Source: Phaeobacter cretensis (GTDB lineage: Bacteria > Pseudomonadota > Alphaproteobacteria > Rhodobacterales > Rhodobacteraceae). From it: DNA of 64,000 nucleotides. The stretch is taken from NCBI RefSeq assembly GCF_047372505.1, contig NZ_JBKBEU010000001.1, positions 186,001 through 250,000 of the forward strand. The letters run 5' to 3'. Positions 1 to 9,419 of this stretch are shown here, piece after piece. The notes under the pieces are model-generated. The model made no database searches, was not told the origin of the DNA, and worked only from the letters and a program-made list of their open reading frames with translations. How positions within the stretch are numbered: position 1 is the stretch's first letter; every line of letters begins with the position of its first letter. A program made the translations under genes and the position numbers.

Positions 1-118
1 GATGCGCTGCCTGGCGACGCAACACAGGCGATCCGGTTGGGACCGGTACAGCCTACCACCGGCAAGAGGAGTGCCGGTATCGGCGTGGTCACGACGGGGG
101 CAGGACAAGGATCAAAGC

Positions 119-1439
<1,321 letters not shown>

Positions 1440-1450
<11 letters not shown>

Positions 1451-1982
1451 GAGCAAAATCAACGAGCCCGGCCAAAAAGTGGCCGAAGCAACCCCTGCGG
1501 CGCCTGCGCCGTCTTCCGCTCCGGTACCGCCCGCCAGCGATTTTAAGGCAACAGCCCCAAAGGCCAAGCCTCCGGCGTCCGTGCTCAGCTCGGATTTGCA
1601 CATCACAGGCAACCTCAAGACCACCGGTGATATCCAGGTTGAAGGCACAGTCGAAGGCGACATTCGCGCCCATCTGCTGACCATCGGCGAGAGCGCCACC
1701 ATTAAAGGCGAAGTGACAGCAGATGACGTTGTCATCAATGGGCGCATCGTTGGCCGCGTGCGCGGCCTGAAAGTACGCCTAACCTCCACCGCACGCGTCG
1801 AGGGTGACATCATCCACAAGACCATCGCGATCGAAAGCGGCGCCCATTTCGAAGGCTCCGTACAGCGTCAGGATGATCCGCTGAACCCCGGCAAAGCCGC
1901 AGCGCCCCGCGCCGCAGCTCCGGCGCCAGCGCCCTCAGCCGCTGTTTCTGCAGCGACAGCTGCACATAAAGCCGAAAGTTGA
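1440..1982 (+). CDS. Bactofilin (polymer-forming cytoskeletal protein)
   Basis: The protein has 180 residues. A Pro/Ala-rich N-terminal tail (about 1-48) precedes the bactofilin beta-helix (about 50-145), which shows repeating short strands with Gly and hydrophobic positions such as LHITGNLKTTGDIQVEGTVE. An Ala/Pro-rich tail closes the chain. Bactofilins polymerise without nucleotide and usually sit at the inner membrane, where they organise wall enzymes. The ATG lies inside the end of the M23 endopeptidase gene (11-base overlap), so the two are probably co-translated. A terminator follows about 45 bases after the stop. Confidence 0.93.
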
Positions 1983-2026
1983 TCTTTTAAGGCGGCCCCA
2001 AACGGCTGCCTTGACCAATAAAATCC

Positions 2027-2060
2027 AAACGCCGTAGGTGCCGCCTGCGGCGTTTTTCTT
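2027..2060 (+). terminator. Intrinsic terminator after the bactofilin gene
   Basis: The 8-bp stem AAACGCCG/CGGCGTTT (2027-2034 and 2048-2055) is followed by a T-rich run. It ends the M23-bactofilin operon. Confidence 0.75.
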
Positions 2061-2219
2061 TTCAAGTAGAAGGCCTGCCAGATAGGTTGCACAGCTATCG
2101 TGCCATCCGATGACAGACGATGCATTTCGTCGAGACACCAGCCACCCTGGCGGCCCAACGTTGCATTTAGAAGTTGCTGCATGCAGTAAGCGACTAGATT
2201 TTTAGCTGTTGCTTCAGCA

Positions 2220-3026
2220 ATGCCACGATCAAGACTTATTCTACTGATGGCTAGTTTTACGGGAAACAATCCAACCGGAACTATGACCCTGTCAGATGTG
2301 GCGAAACCCGACTTCGACGGTCTCACTCTAAACAGCCGCATAATCAATCAGATGTTTTTCAGCACTCCCGCGGGCACCGCCATTGCACTGACCGGAAATT
2401 TCATATCTTCGACGCCCTATATTTGGACAATCGGCTCTATGTCAGTCAGCACGGGTGGAACTCTGGTCTAGTCTATGATCGGATTTTCCCTCAGTTTCTC
2501 ACGTTTTGCGACCGGTAGTGACGCAGCCCCGGAATCCGCTATTCCAACTGGCGACGATACCATCACATCCAATATCGCTGAAGGTGGTCGCTGGCTGGCT
2601 TATGGAAGCGATGATGTTATCAGCCTAGGGATCAGCGATGACTATCTGAACGGCGACACCGACACAGACTGGCCAATCGCACATGACAACTATGGTAGGG
2701 CCTCTATCTCGTCTAACTATGGAATTGTAACACCCATCTCCGCTGACGGCCGGGACATGCTGATTGGCCAAGAGGGCAATGACAGGCTGACTGGCGGCGC
2801 CCATGCGGGAATAATTGTATTCCACCGCGGCTATACCAGTGACACCATTACCGATTTTACCACCGGTGAAGACCACATCCAAATCGTCCGCGGCGCAGAT
2901 GGGATGGATGGCCTGACCTTCACCAGCAAAAGTGATGACATAGAGATCGCCTTTTCCAATGTCGCTGTTCTGATGGAGAACACGACATTGGAGCAGCTCG
3001 CGAATGCCGGCAACTTCTTGTTCTAG
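2220..3026 (+). pseudogene. Broken RTX-like Ca-binding protein (in-frame stop)
   Basis: One reading frame runs from 2220 to 3026 but is cut by TAG at 2469-2471; ATG at 2475 follows in the same frame. The N-terminal part resembles the start of the intact RTX gene at 3266, and the last 60 residues match that gene's C-terminus closely (TITDF..GEDHIQIVRGA, ending NFLF). Only one glycine-rich repeat unit remains (IGQEGNDRLTGG), against about twenty in the neighbour. It is therefore a shrunken tandem paralogue with a nonsense mutation. The downstream 183-residue part could still be translated from 2475. No secretion genes are adjacent. Confidence 0.7.
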
Positions 3027-3047
3027 AATAAAAACATCAGACACATT

Positions 3048-3077
3048 GAAAGGCCCATCATCTCTGGTGTGCCTTTT
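3048..3077 (+). terminator. Probable terminator after the broken RTX gene
   Basis: AAAGGC (3049-3054) pairs with GCCTTT (3071-3076), with a partly paired CCA/TGG inner stem and trailing T residues. Confidence 0.55.
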
Positions 3078-3265
3078 CCATTTTCAGCTATCCCGCAATG
3101 GCAACCAATTGCGGCGCAGCAAATTCAAGGTGAAGAGTTTGCGCAACAGGCCTAACAAAGGTTAATTAATCGTTAACAAGGTGCTTTCCAGATTGGCATC
3201 CGCCGCCTAGCCTCTCGTCAAAAGCGCCAAAAGGTGCAGCAGGCAATCAGGCAGTAGGTCATATC

Positions 3266-4762
3266 ATGGCAGAGGTTCTCGTCGCGTCAGCGGCCAATTT
3301 CGCGCCCCCATTTAACTTTGGTAGTTTCGACTTTACCAAGGTTGAGATTCTGAGCGCATCCGACAGCGAGATCGCGCTGAAATACGGCGCATTTGTGCTG
3401 GTGTTTCAGGGTGCCTTCACCTTCGATGAGCTTGGCAATCTAACTCCAAACAGCATCGTCAATAACTTTGGCTACTTCCATAATGGCGCATTGGTGATGT
3501 CGGTGACGGGGTTTCAAATCTCCTCGCAACTGATCGGCCAAGGCAATCTTTTCGATTTGCTTGCTGCCGCTCTGGTCGATGATGACAGCTTTACTTCCGC
3601 CTGGGCATCAGGTGAACAGATCAACACTTTTGGTGGCGACGACACCATTCGGGCCGGTACAGGCGATGATACCATTATCGGTGGTGCCGGCCAGGACGAG
3701 CTGGTGTTGGGAGATGGGATCAACAGCTACAGCTTCGCCTTTGACGCAAGCTCCGGCGCCATACTGACAACGGTCGAAGGCCGGGATCAGCTTTATGGCA
3801 TCGAAACTGTAAGGCTCGCCAATCAAACCCTGCATATTCAGGAAGGCAGCAGCGAAAGTGAGACCTTCGCCAGCACCAATACATCTGACCCCACTCTCTC
3901 AGAGATGATCCACGGTCGTGGCGGAAACGACAATATTTCGGGCGGTGCGGGCAAGGATTTCCTGCTGGGCGGCGACGGCAACGATCACATCTCCGGCGGC
4001 GGTAATGATGATTTTCTAGATGGCGAGTTCGGCGACGATCATCTCTCCGGCAATGCCGGGAACGACAATCTTCGCGGCAATCTTGGCAATGACACGCTGA
4101 TCGGCGGTGCCGGCAATGACACCTTGCGCGGTGACAATGATGTGGCCCCGGATGACAATTCGGATGACCTGCTGATCGGTGGCAGCGGCCGCGACAGTCT
4201 GGTCGGCAGCTCGGGAGACGACACGCTCAAGGCCGGCAGTGGTGCCGATACGCTAGATGGCGGCAGCGGCAACGATGGTCTGACAGGTGGTCGCGGGCGT
4301 GACCTGTTGGCTGGCGGCGACGGCAACGACAGTCTCACCGGCGGACGTGCCAATGACACGCTGACCGGCGGCGCAGATAACGACCGGCTGAGCGGTGGAT
4401 CAGGCCGCGATGTCATACGCGGCGATGCCGGCAATGACCTTCTGTTGGGCGGACGTGGTCGCGATACATTGTTTGGTAGCGACGGCGCTGACAGGCTCAT
4501 AGGGCAGACCGGAAACGATCGCCTGACTGGCGGCAGCGACATCGACACCTTTGTGTTTGCGCGCGGTTTCGGTCATGACACAATCACCGACTTCAAGCTT
4601 GGCGAGGATCTGCTTCAGATCCTGCGAGGCGCTAGTGCGATAAGCGATCTGGGCTTTGCCCAGCTGGGCGACGATACCCGCGTCACCTTCGCCAATGTCT
4701 CGATACTGGTCGAGGGTGTGACCGTTGATCAACTGATGGATACCGACAACTTCCTGTTCTGA
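3266..4762 (+). CDS. RTX-type calcium-binding protein, likely secreted by a type I system
   Basis: The protein has 498 residues and no Sec signal. Residues 1-110 are a non-repetitive N-terminal domain of a kind found on Roseobacter RTX proteins. From about 112 to 430 there are many GGxGxDxhx nonapeptides (for example GGAGNDTLRGDND and GGSGNDGLTGG), which fold as a Ca-binding beta-roll. The C-terminus, with TITDFKLGEDLLQILRG and a final DNFLF, looks like an uncleaved type I secretion signal. There is no enzymatic domain, so a structural or adhesive extracellular role is likely. No ABC exporter, membrane-fusion or outer-membrane secretion gene is nearby. A strong terminator follows the stop. 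Confidence 0.88.
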   Translation: MAEVLVASAANFAPPFNFGSFDFTKVEILSASDSEIALKYGAFVLVFQGAFTFDELGNLTPNSIVNNFGYFHNGALVMSVTGFQISSQLIGQGNLFDLLAAALVDDDSFTSAWASGEQINTFGGDDTIRAGTGDDTIIGGAGQDELVLGDGINSYSFAFDASSGAILTTVEGRDQLYGIETVRLANQTLHIQEGSSESETFASTNTSDPTLSEMIHGRGGNDNISGGAGKDFLLGGDGNDHISGGGNDDFLDGEFGDDHLSGNAGNDNLRGNLGNDTLIGGAGNDTLRGDNDVAPDDNSDDLLIGGSGRDSLVGSSGDDTLKAGSGADTLDGGSGNDGLTGGRGRDLLAGGDGNDSLTGGRANDTLTGGADNDRLSGGSGRDVIRGDAGNDLLLGGRGRDTLFGSDGADRLIGQTGNDRLTGGSDIDTFVFARGFGHDTITDFKLGEDLLQILRGASAISDLGFAQLGDDTRVTFANVSILVEGVTVDQLMDTDNFLF

Positions 4763-4790
4763 TTTGTTACCGCTCTCAGAATAAGGCTCT

Positions 4791-4820
4791 GGGCGCACTC
4801 CTTGTGGGTGCGCCTTTTTT
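4791..4820 (+). terminator. Intrinsic terminator after the RTX gene
   Basis: GGCGCAC (4792-4798) pairs with GTGCGCC (4808-4814), followed by six T residues. Two direct copies of TATATCGACCTAC (4820-4832 and 4835-4847) follow immediately. Confidence 0.85.
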
Positions 4821-4859
4821 ATATCGACCTACTTTATATCGACCTACCTTTCCCCCCCA

Positions 4860-5927
4860 TTACTTCAGCATCCAGCGCCCATTGGGCCAGAACGCGTGAT
4901 AGGCAAATGCAAACATCACATCATGGGGCAAATCTACGCCATCACGATTCTGTACCCGGACCGAGCCAACATCGCGCCCCTTGCCGATTGCACCTGCATC
5001 CAACGCCGAGGCCTGACCTGCCCGCCAGCTAAGAGTCACTCCCGCCTGTCGTATTTCACCTGTTTCGGCAAGACGCTCCAAAGGCCAGGCGCGATCCCCA
5101 ACGCGGACCACGCGCGCCAATGGCGCAATGCCATGAGGCGGCGTGCTTCCATCGTAGAGAAACGGCCAATTTGACCGGTCATAGCCTTGATAGGGGTTGC
5201 GCCCATAGCTTCGGTTGTGGCGCGGTTCAGCCATAACTACCCCATCTGGATAGGCCTCACGAAACCCCTGCCAACTGTCCAGCCAGCTTGGCAGCTGACG
5301 CAGATCACGCCCGGTCATCTGGCCCACGATCCCGGTGCCTGTGGCCTGCTGCCACCAACTCTCTGTTTCGCGGTCGTACATCACCATATCGGATTGGCGC
5401 AGTTTGCCAGTAACCCCAAAGCTCAAGGTACGGCCGTTAACACGCCGGTCAAAACTTATAGCCGAGTTGCACAAAGGACAGTAAGTGACCGCAACCGGCG
5501 TCCTCCCGACCTGGTCGTTCACAATTTCATGCCAGATCAGATAGCGCAGCGGATAGGCCCGTGCCGCCTGCCCCGGCAGGTCCAGAACAACCACGGGTTC
5601 TGCCGCGCTCAGCCCACGACCCTGCCGCGCGGGCAGAAACCCCGGATCACTCAGCGCTGGAATACCATCTTTGGGCGGCCCACCAGATTTGATGTCACTC
5701 CAGTCTTTGACGGTCGAGCGACTAAAATCGGTCGTCGGCCACTCTCGGGTCCATTGCGCCGGATCCGCTTGGACCGGGCCCATCTGCGCTATCGAAACTC
5801 CCAACAATGCCAGCGCCACCAAGATCGGCAGCCACGCCGTCCTCAAAAGAGGGACAGAGCTCGCATCCGGCAATCTATTGCTAAGCACTGCACGACACTC
5901 TTCCATTACATCTACATCTTCTGACAT
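4860..5927 (-). CDS. DUF3179 domain-containing protein
   Basis: The protein has 355 residues. I chose the ATG at 5927 because a perfect AGGAGG lies six bases upstream; the open frame continues to 6038 without such a site. A membrane helix or uncleaved signal lies at about residues 30-50, followed by a periplasmic or extracellular DUF3179 domain. The family hallmark VTYCPLCNSAISFDR, with its two cysteines, is present, as is the GVTGKLRQSDMVMYDRETESWW block. The biochemical role of DUF3179 proteins is not established. It faces the RTX gene, with the RTX terminator between them. Confidence 0.85.
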   Translation of the reverse strand: MSEDVDVMEECRAVLSNRLPDASSVPLLRTAWLPILVALALLGVSIAQMGPVQADPAQWTREWPTTDFSRSTVKDWSDIKSGGPPKDGIPALSDPGFLPARQGRGLSAAEPVVVLDLPGQAARAYPLRYLIWHEIVNDQVGRTPVAVTYCPLCNSAISFDRRVNGRTLSFGVTGKLRQSDMVMYDRETESWWQQATGTGIVGQMTGRDLRQLPSWLDSWQGFREAYPDGVVMAEPRHNRSYGRNPYQGYDRSNWPFLYDGSTPPHGIAPLARVVRVGDRAWPLERLAETGEIRQAGVTLSWRAGQASALDAGAIGKGRDVGSVRVQNRDGVDLPHDVMFAFAYHAFWPNGRWMLK

Positions 5928-6057
5928 CTGCAGCCTCCTGTTCGCGCACCAATAGGCCTCCACAATACGCCGCCAATGGGTATCCGAGAAAAGTTGGAAA
6001 TCAGCTTGCCCTAAAATGCTCTCACATGCACCGCACAAGCCCGTGACAGGCGCTCAA

Positions 6058-6091
6058 CAGAAAACGGCCCGCACCACCGGGGTACGGGCCG
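6058..6091 (-). terminator. Intrinsic terminator after the cyclophilin pair
   Basis: On the minus strand CGGCCCG (6085-6091) pairs with CGGGCCG (6065-6071), followed by TTTT. A second small hairpin, ATCCGG-TACG-CCGGAT (6111-6126), lies between it and the stop codon. Confidence 0.75.
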
Positions 6092-6133
6092 ATCAACATC
6101 AATCACATTCATCCGGTACGCCGGATGACAGCA

Positions 6134-6682
6134 TCACTCAGTAACAGTGACCGTTTTCATTGCATCAGGTTGTCCGACAACGGCACCGTTCTGACCGCCA
6201 CCGCGTTTGATGGTGTCTACGACATCCATGCCTTCGATGACTTTGCCCACGATAGTGTATTGCCCGTTCAGGAAATGACCCGGTGCAAACATGATGAAGA
6301 ACTGCGAGTTGGCACTGTTCGGATTCTGAGAACGCGCCATACCAACGACACCGCGATCAAATGCCAGCTCAGAAAATTCAGCCGGCAGGTCTGCGCGTTC
6401 GGAACCACCGGTGCCCGCACGGCGCATATCGCCACCCTGCTTGCCAAACTGTACATCGCCGGTCTGCGCCATAAAGCCCTCGATAACGCGGTGGAACACC
6501 ACGCCATCGTATTTGCCTTCAGCCGCCAGCGCGGTAATCTGTTCAACATGCTTGGGGGCAACGTCTTCGAACAGGTCGATCTTGATCGTGCCATTGGCCC
6601 CCTCGCCTTCGACCGCGATCTCCAGACCGCTGGCCAAGGCAGGCCCCGCCATCAGCGCAAATACCGCTGCCAGCTTATACAT
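6134..6682 (-). CDS. Periplasmic cyclophilin-type peptidyl-prolyl isomerase
   Basis: The protein has 182 residues. Residues 1-17 (MYKLAAVFALMAGPALA) are a Sec signal peptide, so it acts in the periplasm on prolyl bonds of exported proteins. The cyclophilin fold is complete, with FHRVIEGFMAQTGDVQFG (catalytic Arg in FHRVI), SQFFIMF and GQYTIVGKVIEGMDVVD. Its start codon overlaps the end of the cytoplasmic cyclophilin gene by 8 bases, so both are read from one message. This periplasmic/cytoplasmic pair is usual in Rhodobacteraceae. Confidence 0.93.
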   Translation of the reverse strand: MYKLAAVFALMAGPALASGLEIAVEGEGANGTIKIDLFEDVAPKHVEQITALAAEGKYDGVVFHRVIEGFMAQTGDVQFGKQGGDMRRAGTGGSERADLPAEFSELAFDRGVVGMARSQNPNSANSQFFIMFAPGHFLNGQYTIVGKVIEGMDVVDTIKRGGGQNGAVVGQPDAMKTVTVTE

Positions 6683-7181
6683 CTGCGGCCACCTTGACGC
6701 TGATCATACGGTCGGGCTCCGCAGGCGGCTCGCCACGGTTGATTGCGTCGACATGTTCCATGCCTTCGATCACACGGCCATAAACTGTGTATTGACCGTT
6801 CAGGAAATGGTTGTCCTTGAAGTTAACAAAAAACTGCGAATTTGCCGAATCCGGGTTCGCAGACCGTGCGGCACCCAACGTGCCACGGTCATGCGGCAGT
6901 TTCGAAAATTCCGCCGGAACATTTGGCAGATCGGATCCACCGGTGCCTGCCATACGCAGGTTAAACCCGTCTTCCATATCACCGTGCTGTACATCACCGG
7001 TCTGCGCCATAAAGCCGTCAATCACCCGGTGAAACGCCACATTGTCGTACGCGCCGCTGCGGGCCAGTTCTTTCATGCGCTCACTGTGCTGAGGCGCCAC
7101 GTCAGGCAGCAGTTCGATCACCACATTGCCGTCTTTTAGCTCCATGATGATGGTGTTATCGGGATCCTTGATCTCGGCCAT
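6675..7181 (-). CDS. ppiB: Cytoplasmic cyclophilin-type peptidyl-prolyl isomerase
   Basis: The protein has 168 residues and no signal peptide. Cyclophilin motifs FHRVIDGFMAQTGDVQHG, SQFFVNF and GQYTVYGRVIEGMEHVD are intact, including the active-site Arg and the phenylalanines of the binding groove. AGGAGG lies about nine bases before the start codon. It is the first gene of a two-gene unit with the periplasmic cyclophilin and is divergent from pgk. Confidence 0.93.
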   Translation of the reverse strand: MAEIKDPDNTIIMELKDGNVVIELLPDVAPQHSERMKELARSGAYDNVAFHRVIDGFMAQTGDVQHGDMEDGFNLRMAGTGGSDLPNVPAEFSKLPHDRGTLGAARSANPDSANSQFFVNFKDNHFLNGQYTVYGRVIEGMEHVDAINRGEPPAEPDRMISVKVAADV

Positions 7182-7362
7182 GTGGCCCTCCTGTTCTTTG
7201 CGTTTGCCCGATAGTTAAGGCCCGCGCCGCCAATTGCCAAGGGAGCTTTGCTCACAGAGCATTGACTGAGGGGTAAAAAGCCCCGAAACATCGCGCCAAC
7301 ATTGCCATATGGACGCCTCTCACCGCTGGCGCCTCTCATCACGACCAAAAAAGGATACAATC

Positions 7363-8553
7363 ATGGGCTGGAACGCACTCGACACGATGGAACTGACAGG
7401 CAAGCGCGTTTTGGTACGTGTCGATATCAATGTTCCGGTAGAAGACGGACGCGTCACCGATGATACGCGCATCCAGCGCATTGCCCCCACGATCAAGGAT
7501 ATCCTCGCCAAAGGCGGCCAACCGATCCTGCTGGCCCATTTTGGCCGCCCCAAGGGCCAGGTGGTTGCCGAGATGTCTCTGCTCCCGCTCGTGCCATCGC
7601 TTGAGGCTGCGTTTGGTGTACCGGTCGTCTTTGCTGCTGATTGCCGTGGCCCCGCAGCCGAGGCCGCATTGGCTGGACTACCAGCAGGCGCTGTCCTGTT
7701 GTTGGAGAACACCCGGTTCCACCCCGGCGAGGAAAAGAACGACGCGGATCTGGCGGCAGACATCGCCAAGCTGGGTGATATCTACTGTAATGATGCCTTC
7801 TCTGCCGCGCACCGCGCCCATGCCTCTACCGAAGCTCTCGCCCGATTGCTACCGGCCTGCGCTGGCCGCCTGATGGAGGCCGAGCTGACCGCCTTGGAAT
7901 CTGCTCTTGGGCTACCCCAGCGCCCGGTGACGGCCGTTGTTGGTGGCGCGAAAGTCTCGACTAAACTTGAACTTCTGGGCAATCTCGTTGGCAAGGTCGA
8001 CAATCTGGTGATTGGTGGCGGCATGGCCAATACCTTCCTTGCCGCTCAGGGCATTGATGTCGGAAAATCGCTCTGTGAGCATGATATGGCCGATACTGCA
8101 CGCGATATTCTGACCAAGGCAGAGGCCAAGAACTGTAAGATTATCCTGCCCATTGATGTTGTTGTCGCCCGTGAGTTTAAGGCCGGTGCCGATAATGAGA
8201 CCGTTGCCGCAGATGCCTGCCCTGCCGATGCAATGATCCTCGATGCCGGCCCAAAGACTGTTGCCGCCATTGCGGAGACATTGGCCGTGTCCAAAACGCT
8301 GATCTGGAACGGCCCTATGGGTGCTTTTGAGATCGCCCCCTTTGATGCGGCGACCAATGCCGCAGCCCTTCAGGCCGCAAGCCTGACCAAATCGGGCGGC
8401 CTGATCAGCGTGGCGGGCGGCGGCGACACTGTTGCCGCGCTCAATCAAGCAGGTGCAGCCGCTGATTTTACCTATATTTCCACGGCAGGCGGCGCATTTC
8501 TGGAATGGATGGAAGGCAAAACCTTGCCTGGCGTTGCAGCCCTCGAAGGTTGA
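7363..8553 (+). CDS. pgk: Phosphoglycerate kinase
   Basis: The protein has 396 residues, normal for a bacterial PGK, which interconverts 1,3-bisphosphoglycerate and 3-phosphoglycerate with ADP/ATP in glycolysis and gluconeogenesis. The start at 7363 has AAAAAAGGA upstream; the frame extends 18 codons further 5' but without family sequence. The N-terminal signature RVDINVPVEDGRV, the substrate segment LLAHFGRPKG, GGAKVSTKLELL and the nucleotide-binding GGGDTVAAL are all present. It stands alone: the divergent neighbour is ppiB and a perfect hairpin follows about 100 bases downstream. Confidence 0.97.
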   Translation: MGWNALDTMELTGKRVLVRVDINVPVEDGRVTDDTRIQRIAPTIKDILAKGGQPILLAHFGRPKGQVVAEMSLLPLVPSLEAAFGVPVVFAADCRGPAAEAALAGLPAGAVLLLENTRFHPGEEKNDADLAADIAKLGDIYCNDAFSAAHRAHASTEALARLLPACAGRLMEAELTALESALGLPQRPVTAVVGGAKVSTKLELLGNLVGKVDNLVIGGGMANTFLAAQGIDVGKSLCEHDMADTARDILTKAEAKNCKIILPIDVVVAREFKAGADNETVAADACPADAMILDAGPKTVAAIAETLAVSKTLIWNGPMGAFEIAPFDAATNAAALQAASLTKSGGLISVAGGGDTVAALNQAGAAADFTYISTAGGAFLEWMEGKTLPGVAALEG

Positions 8554-8650
8554 GAGACGCGCATACCTGTCTGAGGGTAGGCCGCTCTCACACGTAAGGT
8601 GATCGACTAGGAGTAAACGGAAAACCCGTTGGCATATCCCTAATTCATTG

Positions 8651-8680
8651 CACCTCAGCCACCTGGCTGAGGTGTATTTT
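8651..8680 (+). terminator. Perfect hairpin terminator downstream of pgk
   Basis: CACCTCAGCCA (8651-8661) and TGGCTGAGGTG (8664-8674) are exact inverted copies with a two-base loop, followed by TATTTT. It lies about 100 bases after the pgk stop. The spacer 8554-8650 contains other small stems (for example AACGG/CCGTT) and could encode a short structured RNA. Confidence 0.75.
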
Positions 8681-8804
8681 CCTCGATAATGTTCAAAATT
8701 AACAATTTTTACGTTTCACAAACCACTTTGCCTGTGGCAGTATTGTTTCAGACGTCGGACAAACTGGCGCGAAACTTGAGCAGCAGATCATACAGGCCAT
8801 CACC

Positions 8805-9104
8805 GTGACCCGAAACAACAGACCCTCATTGGGCGCATTCGTTTTCTCCACGATTGCATTCGCGCTTAGCGCGTATTTTACCTTCGCCGCTGTGCAGGGG
8901 GATTTTGGATTATTCAGGCGCGTCGAAATTCAGGCCGAGGCTGAAGCACTGCGTCAGGACCTTGACGAGCTGAAGCGCGAAACCGCGCAGATCGAGAACC
9001 TCACCTACCGCCTTTCGGACGACTATCTTGATCTTGATTTACTGGATGAACAGGCCCGCTCGGTTCTGGGTCTTCTGCGCGCGGATGAAATTGTCATTCG
9101 CTAA
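8805..9104 (+). CDS. FtsB/DivIC-like septum formation initiator
   Basis: This small bitopic membrane protein has 99 residues: a short N-terminus, a membrane helix at about 10-30, and a coiled coil at about 38-75 rich in Glu, Leu and Arg (EALRQDLDELKRE). The C-terminal LLDEQARSVLGLLRADEIVI is typical of the alphaproteobacterial family. FtsB-type proteins join the FtsQLB complex that activates septal wall synthesis. GTG at 8805 is the only sensible start, with a weak ribosome site. A terminator follows. Confidence 0.88.
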   Translation: MTRNNRPSLGAFVFSTIAFALSAYFTFAAVQGDFGLFRRVEIQAEAEALRQDLDELKRETAQIENLTYRLSDDYLDLDLLDEQARSVLGLLRADEIVIR

Positions 9105-9147
9105 GCCAGATTCCGTTGCGAACACGGTCCACTATGGCTGACGAACT

Positions 9148-9176
9148 GCCCGCAGCGCCTCGCTTGCGGGCTTTTT
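9148..9176 (+). terminator. Intrinsic terminator after the ftsB-like gene
   Basis: GCCCGCA (9148-9154) pairs with TGCGGGC (9165-9171), then TTTTT. It isolates the septum gene from the pdh operon. Confidence 0.85.
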
Positions 9177-9328
9177 GCTGTCACCATACAGTCGGCAACC
9201 GGGCTTCAACTACGTCAGATGCAGTTTTGTAAACGCCCGCCATACCCCCCGTCAAAGAGAGCAAACCACAGCGTTGCCCCCTCAGGTCGCCCCTAATAAA
9301 AATGCGTTCCTTTACCCGTTGGTGACCG

Positions 9329-9356
9329 GACGTCATAATAACACTCGCATGACGTC
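9329..9356. promoter_or_regulatory. Inverted repeat GACGTCAT-N12-ATGACGTC upstream of pdhA
   Basis: Two exact 8-base arms (9329-9336 and 9349-9356) are spaced by 12 bases, about 65-90 bases before the pdhA start. The arrangement suggests a dimeric regulator site; I cannot name the factor. Confidence 0.5.
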
Positions 9357-9374
9357 GTAAAATCCACTATGAAC

Positions 9375-9392
9375 TAGTTTAGCATTAAACTA
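9375..9392. promoter_or_regulatory. Palindrome TAGTTTA-GCAT-TAAACTA upstream of pdhA
   Basis: A perfect 7-4-7 palindrome whose end is 27 bases before the pdhA ATG, so near or downstream of the expected transcription start. This position would suit a repressor of the pyruvate dehydrogenase operon. Confidence 0.5.
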
Positions 9393-9419
9393 TCTAGCCT
9401 TAAGGGGGAGCCCGCCACT

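Noticed and set aside
58..118. Longer N-terminus for the M23 protein (open frame to base 2)
   Set aside because: GTG at 119 has AAGGA upstream and the extension is not protein-like; the true 5' context lies partly outside the window.
4820..4847. Two 13-base direct repeats after the RTX terminator
   Set aside because: Only two units next to a terminator; no sign of a CRISPR or an iteron array.
5187..5924. 245-residue plus-strand ORF inside the DUF3179 gene
   Set aside because: Antisense shadow of a gene with a clear ribosome site and family motifs.
7912..8448. 178-residue ORF opposite pgk
   Set aside because: A shadow of pgk on the other strand, with low-complexity composition and no family.
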